Origin: DAOUMU01 sp034409055
GTDB taxonomy: Bacteria > Chloroflexota > Anaerolineae > 4572-78 > J111
Assembly (NCBI GenBank): GCA_034409055.1
Contig: DAOUMU010000260.1
Location: forward strand, 1-15,468
Direction of reading: 5' to 3'
DNA: 15,468 nucleotides
Made by a program: the position numbers and the translations under genes. Positions 6,925 through 11,981 of this stretch are shown here, piece by piece. Below the pieces are notes generated by a model. That model did not search any database. It was not told the DNA's origin and saw only the letters and a program-made list of their open reading frames with translations. Within the stretch, counting starts at the first letter, position 1. Every line of letters begins with the position of its first letter.

Positions 6925-7899
6925 GTGCGGGCACTAATCACAGGTATTACCGGTTTTGCAGGTGGGCATCTGGCCCAAATTTTGCTGGATCGTGGGGATG
7001 AAGTTTTTGGTGTGGCTCTTGATGAGGGAGCCGGTTTAGGACATCTCAGCCAGGAATTGATCCCCATCCTGGCTGATCTGTGTGATCCGGCCGTCGTTAC
7101 CCAACTGTTACACGATGGCCAACCCGAAGCGATCTACCACCTGGCAGGTCAAGCGTTTGTGCCCAAGGCCTGGGCCGATCCATGGGGAACGATGGAAAAT
7201 AACATTCGGCCTCAACTTAATATTTTACAAGCCATGGTTGAGCAAAAATCAAAGGCTCGTTTGTTGGTGGTCGCTTCTAACCAAATTTACGGACACGTAC
7301 GAGACGACCAATTGCCGGTGAATGAAGAAACGCCGTTGCGCCCCGATAATCCTTATGGGGTCAGTAAGGTGGTCCAAGATATATTGGGCTTGCAGTATCA
7401 CCTGAGTCATGGCCTTGACGTCTTGCGGGTTCGTGCTTTTAATCATATTGGACCACGGCAAAGCCCTGTTTTTGTGGCCGCTTCTTTTGCCAAGCAAATT
7501 GCCGAGATTGAAGCCGGGCTAATAGAGCCGATGATCCGGGTCGGCAATCTGGAAGCGAAACGGGACTTTACCGACGTGACCGACGTGATGCGCGCCTACG
7601 CTTTATTGGTTGACTATGGCGACCCGGGCGAAGCTTATAATGTGGGGACCGGACGGGCCTACTCCATTCAATATTTGCTGGATGTATTGCTCAGTCATAG
7701 CACGGTAGAAATTAAGATAGAGCCAGACCCGACGCGCATGCGTCCTTCCGACGTGCCCATCATTTACGCCGACAATAGCAAACTGCGGGCCAAAACCAAT
7801 TGGAAGCCGCTGGTCAAATTTGAAGATAGTCTGCCGTGTGTACTTGATTACTGGCGAGAGGAAGTTAAAAAGCAGCAGCAGAAGGAGAATTTTTCATGA
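6925..7899 (+). CDS. rmd: GDP-6-deoxy-D-mannose (4-keto) reductase, extended SDR
   Basis: Probable reductase of GDP-4-keto-6-deoxy-D-mannose, making GDP-D-rhamnose. The 324-aa extended short-chain dehydrogenase has the NAD(P) glycine motif GITGFAGGH at 7-15 and the catalytic YGVSK at 144-148. The stretch VRAFNHIGPRQS (169-180) and RVGNLEAKRDFTDV (205-218) are the parts most like characterised RMD enzymes. The active-site strand reads ASNQIYG (117-123), where related enzymes usually have SSEEYG, so Gln replaces the Glu while the Ser is kept. The start is GTG, with AAGGAGAAA six bases upstream. Its end overlaps gmd by 4 bp, so the two are translationally coupled. A dehydratase or another epimerase role is the main alternative. 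Confidence 0.85.
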   Translation: MRALITGITGFAGGHLAQILLDRGDEVFGVALDEGAGLGHLSQELIPILADLCDPAVVTQLLHDGQPEAIYHLAGQAFVPKAWADPWGTMENNIRPQLNILQAMVEQKSKARLLVVASNQIYGHVRDDQLPVNEETPLRPDNPYGVSKVVQDILGLQYHLSHGLDVLRVRAFNHIGPRQSPVFVAASFAKQIAEIEAGLIEPMIRVGNLEAKRDFTDVTDVMRAYALLVDYGDPGEAYNVGTGRAYSIQYLLDVLLSHSTVEIKIEPDPTRMRPSDVPIIYADNSKLRAKTNWKPLVKFEDSLPCVLDYWREEVKKQQQKENFS

Positions 7900-8906
7900 G
7901 CCGTAAAACAGCTCTGATTACAGGGATTACCGGTCAAGATGGATCTTACCTGGCCGATTTCTTGCTAGAACAAGGCTACTATGTGGTTGGCATGGTGCGG
8001 CGTAGCAGCACCGTCAACTTTGATCGTATTACCCATCTGCAAGATAGAGACGACCTGGAAATTGCCCAGGGTGATTTACTGGACCAGATGTCCCTGATCG
8101 ACATCTTACAAGAGTATCAACCAGACGAGGTTTACAATCTGGCCGCTCAATCCTTTGTGCCCACCTCCTGGCGTCAACCGGTCCTGACCGGCGAATTTAC
8201 TGCCCTGGGGGTGACCCGCGTGCTGGATGCGATCCGCATTGTCAACCCAAAAATTCGTTTCTACCAGGCCTCCTCTAGCGAAATGTTTGGCAAAGTGGTC
8301 GAAGTGCCTCAAAAAGAGACCACCCCCTTTTATCCCCGCAGCCCCTACGGCGTGGCCAAAGTGTACGGCCATTGGATTACGATCAACTATCGAGAGAGCT
8401 ATAACTTTTTTGCCTGCTCCGGTATTTTGTTTAATCACGAGTCGCCCCGCCGGGGGCTGGAATTTGTGACCCACAAAGTAACCCACGCTGTGGCCCGGAT
8501 CAAACTGGGGCTGCAAAACGAAGTCCGGCTGGGCAACCTGGAGGCCCGGCGCGATTGGGGCTATGCCGGCGACTACGTCCAGGCCATGTGGCTGATGTTG
8601 CAGCAGGACGAGCCGGACGATTATGTCATCGCCACCGGCGAAACACATTCCGTCCGCGAATTGTGCGAAGTGGCCTTTAGTTATGCCGGCCTGGATTACA
8701 GAGACCACGTGGTCGTCGATCAGAAATTTTACCGGCCGGCCGAAGTGGATTTACTCATTGGCGATGCCTCTAAAGCTCACGCCAAATTGGGCTGGGAACC
8801 CTCGGTTAGCTTTGAGGAATTGATCAAGATAATGGTTGAGGCAGACCTGGTCGCTCTGCAGGAAGAGGGACACAGCCTCGTCCGGCAAAATTTGCATCTT
8901 GCATGA
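7896..8906 (+). CDS. gmd: GDP-mannose 4,6-dehydratase
   Basis: Converts GDP-D-mannose to GDP-4-keto-6-deoxy-D-mannose, the substrate of the Rmd-like enzyme encoded just upstream. The 336-aa extended SDR has the NADP motif GITGQDG at 10-16, the catalytic loop SSSEMFG at 126-132 (Ser and Glu both present) and YGVAK at 151-155. The GILFNHESPRRGLEFVT stretch is diagnostic of GMD. The ATG overlaps the rmd stop (ATGA), with AAGGAG at 7881-7886 as its ribosome site. The enzyme is cytoplasmic, normally a tetramer. No glycosyltransferase follows in the window, so the destination of the deoxysugar (S-layer or other glycan) is not shown. Confidence 0.96.
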   Translation: MSRKTALITGITGQDGSYLADFLLEQGYYVVGMVRRSSTVNFDRITHLQDRDDLEIAQGDLLDQMSLIDILQEYQPDEVYNLAAQSFVPTSWRQPVLTGEFTALGVTRVLDAIRIVNPKIRFYQASSSEMFGKVVEVPQKETTPFYPRSPYGVAKVYGHWITINYRESYNFFACSGILFNHESPRRGLEFVTHKVTHAVARIKLGLQNEVRLGNLEARRDWGYAGDYVQAMWLMLQQDEPDDYVIATGETHSVRELCEVAFSYAGLDYRDHVVVDQKFYRPAEVDLLIGDASKAHAKLGWEPSVSFEELIKIMVEADLVALQEEGHSLVRQNLHLA

Positions 8907-8946
8907 GATTATGACTCAACAGCCGCTCACTTTAGGCGGGTTTTGA

Positions 8947-8975
8947 TTGACACCTCCCCTTGTCCCCGCTATGAT
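8947..8975 (+). promoter_or_regulatory. Strong sigma-70-type promoter for the DUF2085 gene
   Basis: TTGACA (8947-8952) is a perfect -35. Seventeen bases later comes TATGAT (8970-8975), a -10 with one mismatch. It lies 40 bp after the gmd stop and 46 bp before the ATG of the next gene, which can therefore be transcribed independently of rmd-gmd. Confidence 0.8.
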
Positions 8976-9021
8976 ATCAGGCATTATCTTGCCTGAAGCT
9001 TCGGTTGAGGAGGAGAAATCA

Positions 9022-9786
9022 ATGACTCTGAAAAGTCCCCCTGGCCCGGTCGAGACGCCCCCGGCTCTTACAGCGGCTCAAGCTGCTCAAACCAGGACGC
9101 CTTTAGCCAGTGGCATCAATCGTTGGTTTGAAGCGCACTGGCTGCTGACTTTTAATACCGCCTGGGGAATTTTTAATATCTTACCCTGGTTGGCGCCTGT
9201 TTTTATGGCCCTGGGGCTGACCTGGCCCGGTAGAGCCATCTACTTTATCTATAACTTTTTCTGCCACCAATTACCGGAGCGTTCCTGGTTTTTGTTTGGC
9301 CCTCACTTCAGCTATACCCAAGCCCAAATTGCCGAGGCCTGGGGCCAGCCTCTGAACGCCATTAGCAATGAACTGGTTCGCCGCCATTTCATCGGCACCG
9401 CCGAAATGGGCTGGAAGGTAGCCTGGTCCGACCGGATGGTGGCCATGTATGGCAGTATCTTTCTGTTTGGCCTGCTTTATGCCTTTTTGCGTGAACGCGG
9501 AATTCGCTTCCGGGGGATATCCTGGTGGCTCTTTGGCCTCTTTATTCTGCCCCTGGCCGTTGATGGCACCACCCACCTGATCAACGATGCCCTGCGTCTT
9601 GACTTCCGCCAGACCAATGACTGGGCAGCCATTCTGACCCAGCATGCCCTACCGGCCACTTTCTATGCCGGTGACCTGTTTGGTTCGCTGAACTCGGTTT
9701 TGCGTATTATTTCCGGTATCCTTTTTGGTTTTGGTGTCGTCAGTTTTTTATGGCCCATGATGGAGAAGGAATTTTCGCCAAAATAA
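9022..9786 (+). CDS. DUF2085 family integral membrane protein
   Basis: A 254-aa membrane protein of unknown function. A Pro- and Ala-rich soluble N-terminus (about 35 residues) is followed by membrane segments near 42-66, 142-157, 166-183 and 227-245. The CHQLPERSWF motif at 81-90 and the later LPLAVDGTTH are the marks of the DUF2085 family. The conserved Cys-His and Asp-Gly pairs would face each other near the membrane and might bind a metal or cofactor, but this is speculation. I chose the ATG at 9022 because GAGGAGGAG lies at 9007-9015, six bases upstream. A TTG at 8947 would extend the frame by 25 residues but is part of the promoter -35. No functional link to gmd is visible. Confidence 0.85.
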   Translation: MTLKSPPGPVETPPALTAAQAAQTRTPLASGINRWFEAHWLLTFNTAWGIFNILPWLAPVFMALGLTWPGRAIYFIYNFFCHQLPERSWFLFGPHFSYTQAQIAEAWGQPLNAISNELVRRHFIGTAEMGWKVAWSDRMVAMYGSIFLFGLLYAFLRERGIRFRGISWWLFGLFILPLAVDGTTHLINDALRLDFRQTNDWAAILTQHALPATFYAGDLFGSLNSVLRIISGILFGFGVVSFLWPMMEKEFSPK

Positions 9787-9806
9787 ATGATCGATCGTGC
9801 CCCTCC

Positions 9807-10075
9807 CCTCGTTCCGACGGTCCCCGTCGGAATGCAGCCCGAACGCTCCCGCGTTCCACATCGGCCTATCAGTCACCGGGACGCCGGAGCGTCCAGGTGG
9901 CATTCCAACGCTGAGCGTTGGAACGAGGAAAAATACACCAGTATCCGCTAATCCGTTACCTATCCGTTTACCGATTTGGAGAACGCTCCCGCGTTCCACC
10001 TCGGCCTATCAGTCACCGGGACGCCGGAGCGTCCAAGCGGCATTCCAACGCCGAGCGTTGGAACGAGGGAAAAAC
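9807..10075. repeat. 269-bp direct repeat, left copy (REP hairpin cluster)
   Basis: This copy matches 10825-11093 without gaps at an offset of 1018 bp, with scattered substitutions. It is built of small hairpins: TTCCGACGG/CCGTCGGAA (9812-9832), GAACGC/GCGTTC (9841-9856), GGACGC/GCGTCC (9879-9894) and TTCCAACGC/GCGTTGGAA (9903-9923). A linker of about 50 bp follows, then a partial second set ending in the hairpin at 10043-10063. CCTCGTTCC at 9807 and GGAACGAGG at 9920-9928 bracket the first set in inverted orientation. The 324 bp between the DUF2085 gene and the transposase gene hold essentially nothing else. Such clusters are typical of REP elements mobilised by RAYT proteins. Confidence 0.9.
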
Positions 10076-10088
10076 GCTCCGGCGTCCC
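10074..10088 (-). repeat. REP arm flanking the RAYT gene, left
   Basis: ACGCTCCGGCGTCCC is the exact reverse complement of the arm at 10682-10696. It lies 22 bp beyond the stop of the transposase gene. The two arms bracket the gene and may mark the ends of the mobile unit. Confidence 0.75.
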
Positions 10089-10110
10089 ACATACACCCCC
10101 CACAAAGCTA

Positions 10111-10644
10111 TCACCAATCCATCGCCACTTCCAGCAACCCAACCTGGCCCGCATAATTCCGGGCGCTTGAATAGCGCCAATGGCTCGGATCATCCACGTA
10201 CCCCCTCTGGATTGGATTATTATGGATGTACTCAATCTTCTGGCGCATCATATCCCTATCATGAATGCGTTGTGGATGGGTCCCTTCTTGCCAAAGTTGA
10301 TAAGTTCTATCCTTTTTGTGTCTCAGTTTGTAATACGCTAACTGCTTAAGCACATTTTGCGCATCCCGCTCCTTTAAGAAATCAATAATCTTGCGGGCGG
10401 TAAAAGATCTGAAGTTACCGATTTCTTTTGATAAATTCTCTGAGGAAGCAATGACGTGAAGATGGTTTTCCATAATCACGTAGGCATGCACCGTGAGGCG
10501 ATTATGCTCCTGTAGAAATTGCAGGGAGTCCAAGATGATTTGCGCAATTGGCCTGTTGCCGAAAATTGGCGTCCAGTTAACAACGGTCGATGTAAAAAAG
10601 TGAGGGTACTGATCCTCGAATATCTTGTACCGGCTTCTGCCCAT
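10111..10644 (-). CDS. REP-associated tyrosine transposase (RAYT, Y1 HUH family)
   Basis: A 177-aa single-strand DNA transposase related to TnpA of IS200/IS605. These proteins are thought to spread REP hairpins. The HUH motif is seen as AYVIMENHLHVI (HLH at 61-63). The catalytic Tyr is expected in the helical part after it; Y139 in EYIHNNP is a candidate, but I cannot assign it firmly. WQEGTHPQRI (118-127), YIHNNP (139-144) and HWRYSSARNY (155-164) are typical of the family. The ATG at 10644 has GGAGGAG nine bases upstream. The frame stays open 21 codons further, but those codons read through a REP hairpin and are probably not translated. The gene is bracketed by inverted REP arms inside a dense repeat cluster. 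It appears intact. Confidence 0.9.
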   Translation of the reverse strand: MGRSRYKIFEDQYPHFFTSTVVNWTPIFGNRPIAQIILDSLQFLQEHNRLTVHAYVIMENHLHVIASSENLSKEIGNFRSFTARKIIDFLKERDAQNVLKQLAYYKLRHKKDRTYQLWQEGTHPQRIHDRDMMRQKIEYIHNNPIQRGYVDDPSHWRYSSARNYAGQVGLLEVAMDW

Positions 10645-10681
10645 TCTAAAATTCTCCTCCTTTAAGCTATTATGATGCAGC

Positions 10682-10696
10682 GGGACGCCGGAGCGT
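10682..10696 (+). repeat. REP arm flanking the RAYT gene, right
   Basis: GGGACGCCGGAGCGT, inverted relative to 10074-10088 and identical in sequence. The same core occurs inside every larger repeat copy in this island, so it is the common recognition-type hairpin (GGACGC, CGGA, GCGTCC). Confidence 0.75.
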
Positions 10697-10710
10697 CTGG
10701 GCATCAATCC

Positions 10711-10810
10711 CCTCGTTCCGACGGTCCCCGTCGGAATGCAGCCCGAACGCTCCCGCGTTCCACATCGGCCTATCAGTCAGTCACTGGGACGCCGGAGCGT
10801 CCAGGCGGCA
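10711..10810. repeat. Third partial REP cluster copy
   Basis: It begins CCTCGTTCC like the two 269-bp copies and contains their first three hairpins, including TTCCGACGG/CCGTCGGAA at 10716-10736. It ends after GCGTCCAGGCGGCA without the last hairpin. A 4-bp duplication (CAGTCAGTCAC instead of CAGTCAC) distinguishes it. It directly precedes the right 269-bp copy, so 10645-11093 is repeat almost throughout, with no gene. Confidence 0.85.
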
Positions 10811-10824
10811 TGTCCCCCGTGTCC

Positions 10825-11093
10825 CCTCGTTCCGACGGTCCCCGTCGGAATGCAGCCGGAACGTTCCTGCGTTCCACGTCAGGATATCAGTCACTGGGAC
10901 GCCGGAGCGTCCAGGTGGCATTCCAACGCTGAGCGTTGGAACGAGGGAAAATACACCGGTATCCGCTAATCCGTTACCTATCCGTTTACCGATTTAGAGA
11001 ACACTCCGGCGTTCCACCTCGGCCTATCAGTCACCGGGACGCCGGAGCGTCCAGGCGGCATTCCAACGCTGAGCGTTGGAACGAGGGAAAAAC
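10825..11093. repeat. 269-bp direct repeat, right copy
   Basis: Gap-free counterpart of 9807-10075. Hairpins fall at 10830-10850, 10921-10941 and 11061-11081, among others. It ends exactly at the TAA of the TPR ORF (11094-11096), so the repeat abuts the 3' end of the conflict-system locus. Confidence 0.9.
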
Positions 11094-11981
11094 TTAGCTG
11101 CCATCCCCCTCCAGCAAGGCCCGCACCTCCGCCGCCGGCAGGTTGAGCACAGCTCCCACCCCCGCCAGGAGGGACTCGTCGGGCTGAGCCTGCCACAAGC
11201 GGGCTAAACTGCGTAAGGTAATAGCCATGCCATGCTCATCATTAAATTCGGTAGAAATTTCCAAATCCTTTAACAAGTAATCCTGGGCCTGCTTCCATTG
11301 CTGCTGCTCCTGGGCCACCCGCCCTAACTGGTGGTAGGTGCTGGCCTGGCTGTACCGGTCCTGGTACTCGATCTTGATTTGCAGGGCTTGCTGGTAATAC
11401 TGCTCCGCCTGTGCCCACTGCCGTTGTGCCTCGGCCACCCGCCCTAACTGGTGGTAGGTGCTGGCCTGACGGTACCGGTCCTGGTACTCGATGAAGATTT
11501 GCAGGGCTTGCTGGTAATACTGCTCCGCCTGTGCCCACTGCCGTTGTTCCTCGGCCACCATCCCTAACTGGTGGTACATACCTGCCTTTAATTTTTCCCG
11601 TAATTCGTCATTCTCTAAGTTATTCGTTAGAGCCAGGGCTTTCTGATACGACGCTTCGGCCAGGGCATACTGCTGGGTCAACAGTTGGCGGCTGGCAATA
11701 TAATCAAGCACGCCCACAAACTCGGCCCCCAGTGGCCCGCCGAGGGTCTCGGCGGGGTAATCTTCCAGGCGACGTAGAACCATCTGGCCCAGCTCTAGCC
11801 CCCGCTGTTGGTCCTGGGTCACGTCGATATAGAAGGATAAAGCACTGTAGGATTTGAGAATTGATACTTGCGCCGTCAAAGCCAACTCCAGGGCAGTGTA
11901 CAGATTCTCGTATTCCAGCCCGGTCAACAGTTGGCCCAGTTGTTTTTCCTGGGCGTTTTTGGAGGTCAGCAACCCTGCCAA
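11094..11981 (-). CDS. TPR-repeat protein, detached C-terminal sensor part of the CHAT-ATPase
   Basis: A 295-aa helical repeat protein. An irregular helical region (1-95) leads to TPR units near 97-130, 134-170, 174-210 and 214-250, with the pattern YHQLG.VAE..QRQWAQAEQYYQQALQI. Two units are almost identical and are also near-identical as DNA. TPR arrays in STAND proteins usually sense the trigger. The frame continues upstream of the TTG at 11981 as AIETAFRQHYDD, which would join the preceding ATPase after its winged-helix region, so I read this as the second half of one ancestral gene. The frame's first upstream stop is a TAG inside the inserted repeat. The TTG overlaps the CHAT ORF's end by 16 bp, so coupled translation of a separate sensor subunit is possible. 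It could equally be a dead fragment. Confidence 0.85.
   Translation of the reverse strand: MAGLLTSKNAQEKQLGQLLTGLEYENLYTALELALTAQVSILKSYSALSFYIDVTQDQQRGLELGQMVLRRLEDYPAETLGGPLGAEFVGVLDYIASRQLLTQQYALAEASYQKALALTNNLENDELREKLKAGMYHQLGMVAEEQRQWAQAEQYYQQALQIFIEYQDRYRQASTYHQLGRVAEAQRQWAQAEQYYQQALQIKIEYQDRYSQASTYHQLGRVAQEQQQWKQAQDYLLKDLEISTEFNDEHGMAITLRSLARLWQAQPDESLLAGVGAVLNLPAAEVRALLEGDGS
11341..11580 (-). repeat. Tandem 120-bp repeats encoding TPR units
   Basis: 11341-11460 and 11461-11580 align without gaps and differ at about 11 of 120 positions by hand count. The similarity fades on both sides. The period is exactly 40 codons, so copies can be gained or lost without breaking the frame. Confidence 0.85.

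Noticed and set aside
8106..8708. A 200-codon open frame antisense to gmd.
   Set aside because: It lies wholly within a gene with full GMD motifs and has no recognisable domain and no ribosome site.
8916..8945. An intrinsic terminator after gmd (CCGC...GCGG then GTTTT).
   Set aside because: The stem is only about 4 bp with an 8-9 base loop and a short T-run, too weak to call.
8947..9021. A TTG start giving a 279-aa DUF2085 protein.
   Set aside because: That TTG is the start of the TTGACA -35 element. The ATG at 9022 has a clear ribosome site.
10645..10707. A 21-residue N-terminal extension of the transposase.
   Set aside because: It would translate a REP hairpin, and the internal ATG at 10644 has a strong GGAGGAG ribosome site.
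9807..11093. A composite transposon bounded by the two 269-bp repeats.
   Set aside because: The repeats encode nothing and consist of REP hairpins that also occur as partial and single arms between them. A RAYT/REP cluster explains them better.
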